NCBI GenBank assembly: GCA_038040485.1
Contig: JBBPIE010000002.1
Coordinates: 248,001-312,000, forward strand
DNA from: Onstottus_B arcticum
GTDB taxonomy: Bacteria > Acidobacteriota > Blastocatellia > UBA7656
Direction: 5' to 3'
Length of the DNA: 64,000 nt
Numbering within the stretch: the first letter of the stretch is position 1; the number at the start of each line of letters is the position of its first letter. This document shows, piece by piece, positions 26,407-35,395 of the stretch. The notes under the pieces are model-generated. The model was given only the letters and a program-made list of their open reading frames with translations. It was not told the origin of the DNA and searched no databases. The translations under genes were made by a program, and so were the position numbers.

Positions 26407-27651
26407 TCAGTCTTCGAGAAGCCGCAGCGCGGCTCGGTAGACATCTTCGACGTGGACGCCTGTCATACAACGATGATCGATCGGGCACTCGCGGAGCATG
26501 CAGGGCGAGCACTCGACGTCGTGACGAACTACTGCCGCGTGCTCGGAGAGCGGGCGAGTTGAAACGTGCTCGGTCGGACCAAACACGACAACAGTCGGGA
26601 CCCCGAGCGCCGCCGAGACGTGAGCCGCTCCGGTGTCGTTCGAAATCACAACGCGCGCGCAGGAAAGCACAGCCTTCAATTCCGCAATCGAAGTCTTGCC
26701 CGCAAGCACAACGGCGGGTGTGCGCATGAGGGCGGCGACTTGCTCAGCGACTTCCCTGTCGCCCTCCGCTCCGACGATGACGGTTTGGAATCCATCGCTG
26801 TCTGCCAAGCGGTCTGCGGCCTCGGCAAAGCGCTCCGCCGGCCATCGCTTGGCTGTACTGTTGGTCGCGCCGGGATTGATCGCCAGGATCGGCGAGTTGT
26901 CTGCGGGGTTTTGGCGTCCCCTGTTCTTTTCGTTCTCGGTGAGCGCTGCTCGGTGCGCTGGCTGTTGGCTGGCGAACCCTGGCCCTTGGTCATCGGCCGC
27001 GGACGCGATGGCGAATCGTTCAATCAACAGGCGCGCACGCTGTCGAAGGTCTTCACCTGCGTGCAGCCGGGGCCCGGATTGTTCGAAGTCAACGCGGCTC
27101 GTCCCCGTCAACTTGGTTTCAATCTCCGCGGCGATGTTCAAGTAATAACGGACTTGATGAAGCGTCTTGTAGTTCGGCTCAAATGAAACGATGTGATTAA
27201 GGAGCAGCCGCCTTCCGTCAGTCGGATAACCCGCGATCGTCATCGCGCCACCCGCGCGAGCCCCAAGCGCTGAACTGAACGAGTTAGGAAAGAGCACCGC
27301 GTAATCAAACTGTTCTCGTCGAAGATGGCGAGCGTCGCTCGTGAAATGACGCAAGCTATTGAAGAACCCGATACTGGCGCGCACCGAGATTAGATTGTCG
27401 GCTAACCCTTCCCCGTCGAAGAGCCCGGCGACCCACGGACGAGCTGCAAGCGTGATCCGGGAGTTGGCAAAAATGCGCCGCAGCTCGCGCAGCGCGGGCA
27501 GCGCCATCACAGCATCGCCAACCCAGTTCGGCACCCGGACCAAGATGTTTTCAGGGATGTGAAGGGCGACGGCGGGGCGACGGGGCGAGGGGACGACAGA
27601 ACGGGAGACGCCAGTTTCATTATCGGAGGATGAAGGTTCGAGTGATTCCAT
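26407..27651 (-). CDS. waaF: Glycosyltransferase family 9, ADP-heptose:LPS heptosyltransferase II-like
   Basis: A 414-residue GT9 enzyme that would add heptose to the LPS inner core at the inner membrane. The family start ILVRVPNWVGDAVMALPALRE lies at residue ~36; the first 35 residues are low-complexity, encoded by a GACGGGGCG repeat, so the true start is uncertain. The C-domain has INPGATNSTAKRWPAERFAE (nucleotide sugar contact), VVLAGKTSIAELKAVL, ISNDTGAAHVSAALGVPTV, FGPTEH and the closing CSPCMLRECPIDHRCM with paired cysteines typical of WaaF. Stop to next start distance is four bases with the AlkZ-related gene. An inserted Gly/Ala/Gln-rich linker (~245-265) is longer than usual. Confidence 0.85.
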   Translation of the reverse strand: MESLEPSSSDNETGVSRSVVPSPRRPAVALHIPENILVRVPNWVGDAVMALPALRELRRIFANSRITLAARPWVAGLFDGEGLADNLISVRASIGFFNSLRHFTSDARHLRREQFDYAVLFPNSFSSALGARAGGAMTIAGYPTDGRRLLLNHIVSFEPNYKTLHQVRYYLNIAAEIETKLTGTSRVDFEQSGPRLHAGEDLRQRARLLIERFAIASAADDQGPGFASQQPAHRAALTENEKNRGRQNPADNSPILAINPGATNSTAKRWPAERFAEAADRLADSDGFQTVIVGAEGDREVAEQVAALMRTPAVVLAGKTSIAELKAVLSCARVVISNDTGAAHVSAALGVPTVVVFGPTEHVSTRPLSEHAAVVRHDVECSPCMLRECPIDHRCMTGVHVEDVYRAALRLLED

Positions 27652-27719
27652 CGCTTTGTGCGGTGCCGCGTCGCGCTGCCTCCCGTCGCCCGGCGCCGTT
27701 TCGCGTTGTCGCCCCGTCG

Positions 27720-28757
27720 CTATTCGCCCACGTTGCTGTAATCCGTGACGACCGACTTATCGCCGAGCACGGCGCCGCTCCTGACGGTCACATCGTGGCC
27801 GATGTGACAGCTCTTGCCGATGATTGCGCCACTGATGACCGAGTCGGCGCCTACGCGCGAGCCGCCTCGCACAACTGAGTTCTCGATTCGGGCGCGCTCT
27901 TCGATCAGGCAGTTACGGCTCACGACTGAGTTAACGATCGTTGCGCCGGTTTTCAAAGTGCAACCCGAATCCACGACGGATGTCGAGTCGATCTCGGCTG
28001 AGGCGTCGAACTTCTCGCCTCTCTCAACTGAGGGGCGGCCGAGAAGCTTCACTACACCCGCAAGCACATCCATGTTTGCTTGAAGGTAGCTTGCCGCCGT
28101 ACCGATGTCCCGCCAGTAGCCTCGCCAGGTGTAAGCATAAAACGGCTCGCCACGCTCGAGCAGTTGAGGAAAGACGCCGTACTCGAACATGAACGGCTCG
28201 CCTTCGGGCACATACTCCAGCACGCGTGGCTCGAGAATGTAGATGCCGGCGTTGATCGTGTCGCAGGTGACTTCTTCAGGCTTCGGTTTTTCGATGAAGC
28301 GGCGCACGCGTCCGTCAGCTTCGGTCTCGACTAATCCATAAGCTGTCGGATTCGGCACGGGCGTGAGCACGATAGTCGCGGTCGCCTGGCGCTCGCGGTG
28401 AAAGCGAATCACCTCGTTAAGATCGATGTCGGTAAGCACGTCGCCGTTGAAGACCACTGTAGTCTGGCTGATCAACGCGGCGGCGTTTCGATAAGCGCCG
28501 GCGGTCCCGAGGGGTGAGGCCTCGACGACGTAGCTGATCCTCACGTTGAAATCGGTTCCGTCGCCCAGCCGGTCTTCGATCTTGTGCGGCTGATAAGAGA
28601 GCGAAAGTATGACGTCGCGCACGTCAGCGCGTTTGAGAAGCTCGAGTTGATAAAGCAGGAAGGGACGATTGGCAATAGGAACGATCGGTTTTGGAGTGTG
28701 CATCGTGAGCGGACGCAGTCGAGTGCCTTTTCCGCCCGCCAGTATGAGTGCCTGCAT
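27720..28757 (-). CDS. Sugar-1-phosphate nucleotidyltransferase with left-handed beta-helix tail
   Basis: A 345-residue enzyme that joins a nucleoside triphosphate to a sugar-1-phosphate, a cytoplasmic step supplying sugars for envelope polymers. The N-terminus LILAGGKGTRLRPLTMHTPK is the nucleotide-binding signature; FNGDVLTDIDL and INAGIYILEP follow. From ~245 on, hexapeptide repeats (SVVDSGCTLKTGATIVNSVV, then IGKSCHIGHDVTVRSGAVL) form a left-handed beta-helix. The family includes mannose-1-phosphate guanylyltransferases and heptose-phosphate variants; the adjacent waaF makes an ADP-heptose role (HddC-like) possible but the substrate cannot be read. Confidence 0.87.
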   Translation of the reverse strand: MQALILAGGKGTRLRPLTMHTPKPIVPIANRPFLLYQLELLKRADVRDVILSLSYQPHKIEDRLGDGTDFNVRISYVVEASPLGTAGAYRNAAALISQTTVVFNGDVLTDIDLNEVIRFHRERQATATIVLTPVPNPTAYGLVETEADGRVRRFIEKPKPEEVTCDTINAGIYILEPRVLEYVPEGEPFMFEYGVFPQLLERGEPFYAYTWRGYWRDIGTAASYLQANMDVLAGVVKLLGRPSVERGEKFDASAEIDSTSVVDSGCTLKTGATIVNSVVSRNCLIEERARIENSVVRGGSRVGADSVISGAIIGKSCHIGHDVTVRSGAVLGDKSVVTDYSNVGE

Positions 28758-28841
28758 CAGAAAGAGCAGCTCCTATATATGATGTGCAGCGCAAGAATTA
28801 AGCTGAAGTCTATCACCAGCGCGACGCGACTGACAAAGGTT

Positions 28842-28869
28842 CTGACAGGCCAGACCGGTGTGATAAAAT
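28842..28869 (+). promoter_or_regulatory. Promoter of the Uma2 gene
   Basis: CTGACA (28842-28847) and TAAAAT (28864-28869), 16 bases apart; each matches five of six consensus positions. The start codon is 31 bases downstream. Confidence 0.55.
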
Positions 28870-28900
28870 CAGTTCGCGGACAAAGAAAGGTGGGTGTCTT

Positions 28901-29512
28901 ATGAGCACAGTCCTCAACCTGACCGAGATCGAGCCGTTGGTACTGCGCCTCGGACCTGCACTAAAAGACATGACCGACGAAGCGTTTCTTGAGATCTGCA
29001 GCCTCAACGAGGAATGGCGCATAGAGATGAACAGCGATGGAGACTTGATCGTTATGGCACCAACGGGATCGAAGACTGGCGAACGCAATTTTTCACTAAC
29101 AGGGCAGTTTGCTGTATGGGTCGATGAGGATGGCACGGGAGTAGGCTTTGACTCATCAACCATGTTCAGGCTTCCGAACGGCGCGCGGCGCTCGCCTGAC
29201 GTCGCGTGGATCAGACGTTCACGTTGGGACCAGCTCAGCGAAGAAGAGCAGGACGGATGCGGGCCGATTTGTCCCGATTTCGTGATCGAGTTGCGCTCGC
29301 CGTCGGACCGGTTGAAAACGCTCCAGGCAAAGATGGAAGAGTACATTGAAAACGGAGCAGAACTCGGCTTGCTGATTGATCCGTTCGAAAGGAAAGTCTA
29401 CGTCTATCGCCCCGGCGCGGCTGTCGAGTGCCTCGTTCAGCCTCAGAGTGTGAGCTGCGAACCTCTGCTTCCAGGCTTCAGCCTGAAGCTGAGCAAGCTT
29501 TGGCAGCGATGA
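28901..29512 (+). CDS. Uma2-family (DUF820) PD-(D/E)xK nuclease-like protein
   Basis: A 203-residue protein. AAAGGTGGG precedes ATG 28901. It has the Uma2 pattern: MTDEAFLEICSLNEEWRIEM near the start, GARRSPDVAWIRR with the acidic residue of the restriction endonuclease-like fold, CPDFVIELRSPSDRLKTLQAKMEEY with the second Glu, and LGLLIDPFERKVYVYRP. The family occurs in very many copies in cyanobacteria and acidobacteria; a nuclease fold is established but the in vivo role is not. It has its own promoter and no gene partner in sight. Confidence 0.9.
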   Translation: MSTVLNLTEIEPLVLRLGPALKDMTDEAFLEICSLNEEWRIEMNSDGDLIVMAPTGSKTGERNFSLTGQFAVWVDEDGTGVGFDSSTMFRLPNGARRSPDVAWIRRSRWDQLSEEEQDGCGPICPDFVIELRSPSDRLKTLQAKMEEYIENGAELGLLIDPFERKVYVYRPGAAVECLVQPQSVSCEPLLPGFSLKLSKLWQR

Positions 29513-29561
29513 ATGTCATCCACTAGACCCCACGTCGGTTTGCGCATCTAGAGGTAAAAAC

Positions 29562-30740
29562 ATGACAGACGCAGTCATTCTTTCAGGAGCCAGGACGCCG
29601 GTTGGCAAACTGCTCGGCGCGCTGAAAGGCTTCAGCGCCGTCGAGCTTGGCGCGATCGCTGTTCGTGCCGCCATCGAGCGCGCGGGCATCGATGCTACCT
29701 CGGTCGACGAAGTCATAATGGGCAACGTCGTTCAGGCAGGGAACGGGCAGAATCCCGCTCGCCAGGTCGCACTCAACGCGGGCATTCCAAACACGGTCGG
29801 GGCGCTGACGATCAACAAAGTGTGCGGCTCGGGGTTGAAGGCGGTGATGCTTGCTGCGAACGGGATCAAGGTCGGCGAGATCGAAGTCGCGGTTGCCGGG
29901 GGGATGGAGTCGATGACCAACGCGCCTTACCTTTTGAAGCGCGCGCGCGAAGGTTATCGCCTGGGCAACGGCGAGCTGATCGACTCGATGATCAACGACG
30001 GCTTGTGGTGCGCATTCGACGACTGGCACATGGGCTGCACCGGTGAAGTCGTAGCCGAGCGCTACCAGGTCACGCGCGAAGAGCAAGACGAGTACGCGCT
30101 CAACTCGCATCGCAAAGCGCTCGCCGCTATGAAAGAAGGACGCTTCGACCGCGAGATCGTGCCGGTAGAGATTCCACAAAAGAAGGGCCAGCCGCTGGTG
30201 ATCGGTCACGACGAAGGTCCGCGCGAGGATACTTCGCTTGAAGCACTCGCAAAGCTGAAACCGGCGTTCAAGGAAGGCGGAACGGTGACGGCGGGCAACG
30301 CACCGGGTGTGAATGACGGCGCGGCCGCGCTGGTCGTCGCGTCGGATAAGGTCGCGCGAAAGCTTGGCCGCGAGCCGCTGGCTCGCATCATCGCGCAGGC
30401 TACGAGCGGGGTCGAGCCAAAGCTTGTGATGATGGCGCCGGTTACTGCGATTCGGAAGACGCTCGAGCGCGCGGGATGGGACCTTGCCGATGTTGATTTG
30501 ATCGAGCTGAACGAAGCTTTCGCGGTTCAGGCAGTCGCGATAACGCGCGAGCTTGGGATCGATCCCGCAAAGCTGAACGTGAACGGCGGCGCCGTTGCAC
30601 TGGGTCATCCAATCGGCGCGAGCGGCGCACGAGTGCTTGTGACTTTGCTTCACGAGATGCAGCGGCGAGATGTGAAGCGCGGGCTTGCTGCGTTGTGCCT
30701 GGGCGGCGGCAACGCGGTCGCGATGGCAGTAGAGAGATAG
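29562..30740 (+). CDS. Acetyl-CoA C-acetyltransferase (thiolase)
   Basis: A 392-residue thiolase that makes or cleaves acetoacetyl-CoA. The acylated Cys is in NKVCGSGLKAVM (about residue 89). The C-terminal signatures NGGAVALGHPIGASG (catalytic His) and CLGGGNAVAMAV (second Cys) are intact, and GMESMTNAPYLL and NEAFAVQA are as in biosynthetic thiolases. AGAGG lies upstream of ATG 29562. No beta-oxidation or PHB genes are adjacent, so the pathway is open. It overlaps an antisense frame of similar length that is a coding shadow. Confidence 0.95.
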   Translation: MTDAVILSGARTPVGKLLGALKGFSAVELGAIAVRAAIERAGIDATSVDEVIMGNVVQAGNGQNPARQVALNAGIPNTVGALTINKVCGSGLKAVMLAANGIKVGEIEVAVAGGMESMTNAPYLLKRAREGYRLGNGELIDSMINDGLWCAFDDWHMGCTGEVVAERYQVTREEQDEYALNSHRKALAAMKEGRFDREIVPVEIPQKKGQPLVIGHDEGPREDTSLEALAKLKPAFKEGGTVTAGNAPGVNDGAAALVVASDKVARKLGREPLARIIAQATSGVEPKLVMMAPVTAIRKTLERAGWDLADVDLIELNEAFAVQAVAITRELGIDPAKLNVNGGAVALGHPIGASGARVLVTLLHEMQRRDVKRGLAALCLGGGNAVAMAVER

Positions 30741-30850
30741 CAACCAACCAAAACACAAAGCCTCGAAGAGACAAAACGTCCTAGCCTTGAATAGTGAGCT
30801 GGCCCAAGACCAGAACTACGTCCCAGAATTCTAAGCAGAGTCCTAGTTCC

Positions 30851-30949
30851 TCTCTGCGCAAACCTCTGCGGCTCCGCGTTTCTGCGGTTAGTTGTATTCG
30901 AAACCCTGCTAACCGCGGAGACGCCGAGCCGCAGAGGTTTGCGCAGAGA
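30851..30949. repeat. 41-base-arm palindrome between thiolase and STAND gene
   Basis: Arms 30851-30891 and 30909-30949 match at 38 of 41 positions with a 17-base loop. The family core CTAACCGC...GCAGAG is shared with the elements at 25302, 48793 and 54317. Its position after the thiolase stop could make it a terminator. Confidence 0.8.
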
Positions 30950-30982
30950 AGAAGTTAGGACACCACCAAATTCTGCCCTTGT

Positions 30983-31010
30983 TTGTCTCAGACACCCGAG
31001 TTGTGATAAT
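30983..31010 (+). promoter_or_regulatory. Candidate promoter of the STAND NTPase gene
   Basis: TTGTCT (30983-30988), 16 bases, then GATAAT (31005-31010) preceded by TGT, an extended -10. The start codon is 30 bases downstream. Confidence 0.45.
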
Positions 31011-31040
31011 TACCCTCGCGACTTCAACAGAGGTTTTGCG

Positions 31041-34000
31041 ATGTCTCAACCCAAAGCAATGATCAGCAGCACCGCCCGCGACTTGCCCGAACATCGCAAG
31101 GAGGTGATGGATGCCTGTCTGCGGCAGGGGATGTTCCCCACGATGATGGAGCACTTTCCCGCCATCGACGCCGAAGCGATTTCAGCATCACTTGCGCTGG
31201 TCGATGAAGCGGACATATACGTCGGCGTGTTCGCGCATCGGTACGGTTATGTGCCCAAGGAGAATAACCCTCAGCAGATTTCCATCACCGAGATGGAATA
31301 TGACCGCGCCGCCGAGCGCGAGATTCCGCGCCTGATCTTCATTATTGATAGGACTCATCCGCTTGCTGACTTCACCATCGGCGATATAGAAACGGGCGAG
31401 AACGCGGTGAAGCTGGCGCAATTCAAGAAGCATGTCGAGATCGAAACGGTCGTCGCCTTCTTCAAATCACCTTCTGACCTGCGCGCTCATGTCATCAACA
31501 GCCTCTCGAAGCATCGCGAGCGCAAAGAGACTGAGTTTCATTACGTCAGCGATATTCCCAAGCCGCCTGAAACCTACATTGCTCATCCCTACACGCTTTT
31601 GCAAACGCGCGATTTGATAGGACGGCAGAATGAGTTGAACCTGCTGACCGATTGGGTAGCCAGGCCTGGCTCGGCGGTTTATCAAGCGCGCATCTTCAAC
31701 GTCGTCGCCATCGGCGGCATGGGCAAAAGCGCGCTCACATGGAAGTGGTTCAATGACATCGCTCCTAATGAAATGAAGCCGTTGGCCGGGCGGATGTGGT
31801 GGAGCTTTTACGAAAGCGACGCCTACTTTGAGAACTTCATCATCCGTGCGCTGGCCTACGCGACCGGACGCGCAAGAGAAGACATTGAGAAGAATACAAA
31901 GGCGGGCGAGCGCGAAGAGTTATTGCTGGCAGCGCTCGACCGCGAGCCGTTCTTATTTGTGCTGGATGGGCTTGAGCGAATCCTGATCGCTTATGCGCGA
32001 ATGGACGCGAACCGGCTTGCCGATGATGACCTCGATCAAGAGACAGCTAATGTTGTAGCGGGAGAAATGGGATTACCGGAAAGCGCGGCGCAATCTTTCA
32101 CGGGGCAGCATCGTTTGCGCAAAACTGCAGATCCGCGAGCGGGCAACTTCCTGCGCAGGCTGGCGCGCGTTCGAGCATCGCGGGTATTGGTCAGCACTCG
32201 ACTTTACCCGGCGGATCTGCAGACCGTGACGGGCGCGCCTCTGCCCTTCAGTTTTGCTGCTTTCATCCAAGGACTCGGAGACGATGATGCGCTGAATCTT
32301 TGGCGCGCAATCGGAGTCAGCGGCTCACGCGATGAGTTGCTGCGTTTGTTTCACATCTTCGGCAGTCACCCGTTGCTGATTCAAGCATTGGCCGGCGAGA
32401 TCGCTCATTATCATCGCGCGCCGGGCGACTTCAATGTCTGGCGAAGCAATCATCCTGACTTCGACCCGTTCAGCCTGCCGCTAGTGCAGGCCAGATCGCA
32501 TATCTTGGAATTCGCCTGGCGCGGGTTGGATGACTCTGCAAAGCAAGTGCTGCACACCGTCGCGGCTTTTCGTATGCCTGCGACCTATGACACGTTGGCT
32601 GCGTTATTGATTGGCGAAGACAAGCTTTTCTCGAATGAAACCGAGTTAGACGTTGCGCTGATGGAACTGGAAGATCGCGGCCTATTGGGATGGGACAAGC
32701 GCAGCAATCGTTACGACCTGCACCCGATTGTGCGCGGCGTGGTATGGGCCGGGTTGAGTGATGATATCCGGCGCGATGTTTACGCGACCTTGCACGCCCA
32801 CTTTGAGGCAATGCCCAAGATTGAGGGTTTTCAAGAAGTGGAGAGCCTTGAAGACCTGACGCCTGCCATCGAGCTTTACAATGCGCTTATAGGGCTGGGT
32901 CGATACGATGATGCCTACGTTGTATTCCGAGATCGGATAAGCGACGCCACGCATTACCGTCTCGGCGTCAGCCGACAGCAAGTTGAACTCTTGGAGATGC
33001 TCTTCCCTGAAGGGTTGGATCGGATGCCGCGCTTGAGCGATCCCTCAAGGCAAGGCTTTACACTCAATGCGTTGGCGACGGGATATCACTTGTCCGGGCA
33101 ACCGGGGCGTGCTGCATCACTGTTGCGTCAACATAATGCCATTCGAGAGAGAGAGGGCGACCAAAAGAACCTGAGCGTGGGCTTGAGGAATCTATCGTAC
33201 GCATTACTTCCGTCCGGTGCACTGAGAGAATCGCAGCTGGCGGGGATTCGATCATTAGTTATCGAGCGCAAAATCGGTGATCTCTGGAGGGAAGCGGTGT
33301 CTCTGCAAGAGCTTGGATCGGTTTTGGCTGCCCAATGGTATGGAGTTGAAGCTGACCGGTTACTCCAAAGAGCATTGCGAATATTCTCAGTACAAGACGA
33401 CAGGCAGGGAGAAGGAATGGTCAATGCCTATATGGCTCAACTTGCTTTATGGAAAGTTGACCACTCCGCCGCTTTTCAGTTGGCAAACCGTGCATGGGAA
33501 CTTGCCAATGCTCTACGAAACGAATTGGATTTCATCCGTGCGGCGCGTCTGCAGGGCTGGGCGTCTCTGGGGCTGAATGATTTAGAAACAGCGGACGAGC
33601 GCCTGCACCACGCGCTGACTCGTGCGCGGGCAGTGAATCATGTTGAAGAGGAACTCCCAGCGCTCATTGCGCTTGCGGAGTTGCGGCGGCGGCAGGGTGA
33701 CTCGGAAGCAGCGCGCGAAATGCTTGACGATGTGTGGGAAGCCGCCGAACGCGGCCCGTATCCGCTCCTTCACGCAGATGCGTTGAACGTGCTGGCGCAG
33801 ATTGAGCGCGACGCGGGCAATGCGATTGCAGCGATTGAAGCAGCAACGCAGGCTTATCGCAAAGCGTGGTGCGATGGGCCGCCGTTCGCTTATCACTGGG
33901 GATTGGAAGCGGCGCGCGCTCACCTCAACGCATTGGAAGCGCCTGAGCCGTCAGACCTGCCGCCTTACGATGAGTCGCAGCATGAGCCAATGCCTGAAGT

Positions 34001-34052
34001 CGAGATTGATCCGCCTGATTTGCCTGTAGAATCGAGCCCAACAGAAGAATAG
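31041..34052 (+). CDS. DUF4062 / NB-ARC-type STAND NTPase / TPR protein, predicted defence or signalling ATPase
   Basis: A 1003-residue cytoplasmic protein; AGAGG is suitably placed before ATG 31041. Residues ~4-95 form a DUF4062 domain (AMISSTARDLPEHRKEVMDA, then ADIYVGVFAHRYGYVP and ITEMEYDRAAER). A STAND/NB-ARC ATPase follows: Walker A AIGGMGKSALTWKW (~224-236), Walker B LFVLDGLERI (~305-313), sensor VLVSTRL (~382), and GSHPLLIQALAGE (~440), the GLPL-like motif. A winged-helix region (~500-590) precedes at least eight TPR-like helical pairs (~600-960). The tail is acidic and Pro-rich. The N-effector, NTPase, repeat-sensor order is that of many single-gene antiphage STAND proteins. The ligand and the DUF4062 output activity are unknown. 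Confidence 0.8.
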   Translation: MSQPKAMISSTARDLPEHRKEVMDACLRQGMFPTMMEHFPAIDAEAISASLALVDEADIYVGVFAHRYGYVPKENNPQQISITEMEYDRAAEREIPRLIFIIDRTHPLADFTIGDIETGENAVKLAQFKKHVEIETVVAFFKSPSDLRAHVINSLSKHRERKETEFHYVSDIPKPPETYIAHPYTLLQTRDLIGRQNELNLLTDWVARPGSAVYQARIFNVVAIGGMGKSALTWKWFNDIAPNEMKPLAGRMWWSFYESDAYFENFIIRALAYATGRAREDIEKNTKAGEREELLLAALDREPFLFVLDGLERILIAYARMDANRLADDDLDQETANVVAGEMGLPESAAQSFTGQHRLRKTADPRAGNFLRRLARVRASRVLVSTRLYPADLQTVTGAPLPFSFAAFIQGLGDDDALNLWRAIGVSGSRDELLRLFHIFGSHPLLIQALAGEIAHYHRAPGDFNVWRSNHPDFDPFSLPLVQARSHILEFAWRGLDDSAKQVLHTVAAFRMPATYDTLAALLIGEDKLFSNETELDVALMELEDRGLLGWDKRSNRYDLHPIVRGVVWAGLSDDIRRDVYATLHAHFEAMPKIEGFQEVESLEDLTPAIELYNALIGLGRYDDAYVVFRDRISDATHYRLGVSRQQVELLEMLFPEGLDRMPRLSDPSRQGFTLNALATGYHLSGQPGRAASLLRQHNAIREREGDQKNLSVGLRNLSYALLPSGALRESQLAGIRSLVIERKIGDLWREAVSLQELGSVLAAQWYGVEADRLLQRALRIFSVQDDRQGEGMVNAYMAQLALWKVDHSAAFQLANRAWELANALRNELDFIRAARLQGWASLGLNDLETADERLHHALTRARAVNHVEEELPALIALAELRRRQGDSEAAREMLDDVWEAAERGPYPLLHADALNVLAQIERDAGNAIAAIEAATQAYRKAWCDGPPFAYHWGLEAARAHLNALEAPEPSDLPPYDESQHEPMPEVEIDPPDLPVESSPTEE

Positions 34053-34591
34053 CCGGCTACCCGTCTCTACGAAGTGGATGCGCCTCACCGTTTGCGGTCG
34101 AATCCCGAAGGGATGCCGGAGTAAAGCCACGGGTGAGTCCGCGAACCCGTGGTGCTATGCGAGGAAAGCGTCTGAACCCTCGAAGAGGGTGGCGGCCGCT
34201 TCCTCTGCCGAGTACATGGGGATTCCGGGAGGTCCGCCACCCACTTCGTGGGTTCGCCGTTCCGTTCGCCATTGTCCACGGGTTCGCGGACTCACCCGTG
34301 GCTCTATGCCTTCACCCTTCCAGGGTTGGCGCCGTGGTGGTTCGACGCCACGGGGTTCGCGGACTCACCCGTGGCTCTATGCCTTCACCCTTCCAGGGTT
34401 GGCGCCGNNNNNNNNNNNNNNNNNNNNNNNNNNNNNNNNNNNNNNNNNNNNNNNNNNNNNNNNNNNNNNNNNNNNNNNNNNNNNNNNNNNNNNNNNNNNN
34501 NNNNNNNTGGTGGTTCGACGCCACGGGGTTCGCGGCCTCTCCCGTGGCTTTACGCCTCCACCCTTCCAGGGTTGCTGCAAATTCAGGGTTG
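34053..34591. repeat. Intergenic minisatellite (73-base unit) and 28-base inverted repeat
   Basis: A unit with core GCGGACTCACCCGTGG starts at 34281 and again at 34354 (73-base period); a diverged copy starts at 34527 after the gap. A perfect 28-base inverted repeat has arms 34125-34152 and 34276-34303, the right arm lying within the first unit. The array ends just before the DDAH stop. Long plus-strand frames through it are shadows crossing the Ns. Confidence 0.8.
34408..34507. other. Assembly gap of 100 N in the 73-base repeat
   Basis: Exactly 100 N lie inside the tandem array, so the number is a placeholder and the real copy number is unknown. Confidence 0.98.
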
Positions 34592-35395
34592 CTACGAATC
34601 CGGCTCGTCCGCGCTGAAGATGATGCTCTTACAGGTGACGCCGCCTTCTGCTTTTTGCAACTCCGAAACGTCAATCGGCTGCACTGCAAAGCCTCGCGCT
34701 TCGAGCATCGCAATCGTTCGCGGGAATGCGCTCGGAACGATCACCACATCTTCGCGTACACCTTCGAGCACCGTCTCGATCAGCAAAGCATTCGCTGCGC
34801 CCGCCTCCTCCGCGGGCACATCGATCAATTCGAATCCTGCAAACTGCGTTACGTCTACCCACTCACGGTTCACCAGGATCGAGTTCATGCCGACGTAAGA
34901 GCAGCCGCTCTTCAGGTGCAGGCAGCGGCTGACTTCGACGGCACTCACTTCATAGCAAAACGGCGCGAGCACGGCGCGCAGTTGCTCGATGCCAACGGCG
35001 TTGGTGCGGCTCGAAGCTCCCACAAACAGCCGGCGGTCGATTCGCATCACGTCGCCGCCATCGAGAGTCGCCGGAGATTCAAGAAACTTGAGCGGCCTGT
35101 ACGCGACGAGCGCAGCGGCGATGCCGACGGTCTCGGGACGCCTGCTCGGGGCTCCCATCACCGGAATCACCGCCACTTCGTCGACAACGACGGCGGCGTC
35201 TTCTACAAACACAGCGTCCGGTAAGTCCGGCTCAACCGCGAGCGAGACGACACGCGCACCAAGTGCCCGCAGGCATTCCTCATAAGCCCCGTGTTGAGCC
35301 GCCGCCTTCGAAACGTCGATTGGCTCTTTATCATGAAAGGTCAGCTCGCACCGATTGATGCTCGGGCTGACCGGGCGCGTGATCGCAATCAACAT
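34592..35395 (-). CDS. Dimethylarginine dimethylaminohydrolase-like amidinotransferase-fold enzyme
   Basis: A 267-residue enzyme of the DDAH family, which hydrolyses methylated arginine to citrulline. Seen: PDAVFVEDAAVVVDEVAVIP (substrate acid region), TLDGGDVMRIDRRLFVGAS, the catalytic His in CLHLKSGCSY, and the nucleophile Cys in EGGVTCKSII about residue 255. The AUG follows directly on the stop of the ceramidase gene (TAAATG), so translation is coupled. An N-acetyl or dimethylarginine pathway is not otherwise evident here. It could equally be a citrulline-forming deiminase with a related substrate. Confidence 0.85.
   Translation of the reverse strand: MLIAITRPVSPSINRCELTFHDKEPIDVSKAAAQHGAYEECLRALGARVVSLAVEPDLPDAVFVEDAAVVVDEVAVIPVMGAPSRRPETVGIAAALVAYRPLKFLESPATLDGGDVMRIDRRLFVGASSRTNAVGIEQLRAVLAPFCYEVSAVEVSRCLHLKSGCSYVGMNSILVNREWVDVTQFAGFELIDVPAEEAGAANALLIETVLEGVREDVVIVPSAFPRTIAMLEARGFAVQPIDVSELQKAEGGVTCKSIIFSADEPDS

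Noticed and set aside
29583..30758. Long minus-strand open frame (391 codons) opposite the thiolase
   Set aside because: It mirrors the thiolase gene and codes for a Cys/Arg/His-rich, low-complexity protein; a shadow of a GC-rich gene.
34133..35224. Open frames through the N gap near the DDAH gene
   Set aside because: They run through 100 unknown bases and repeats and then antisense to DDAH; not real genes.
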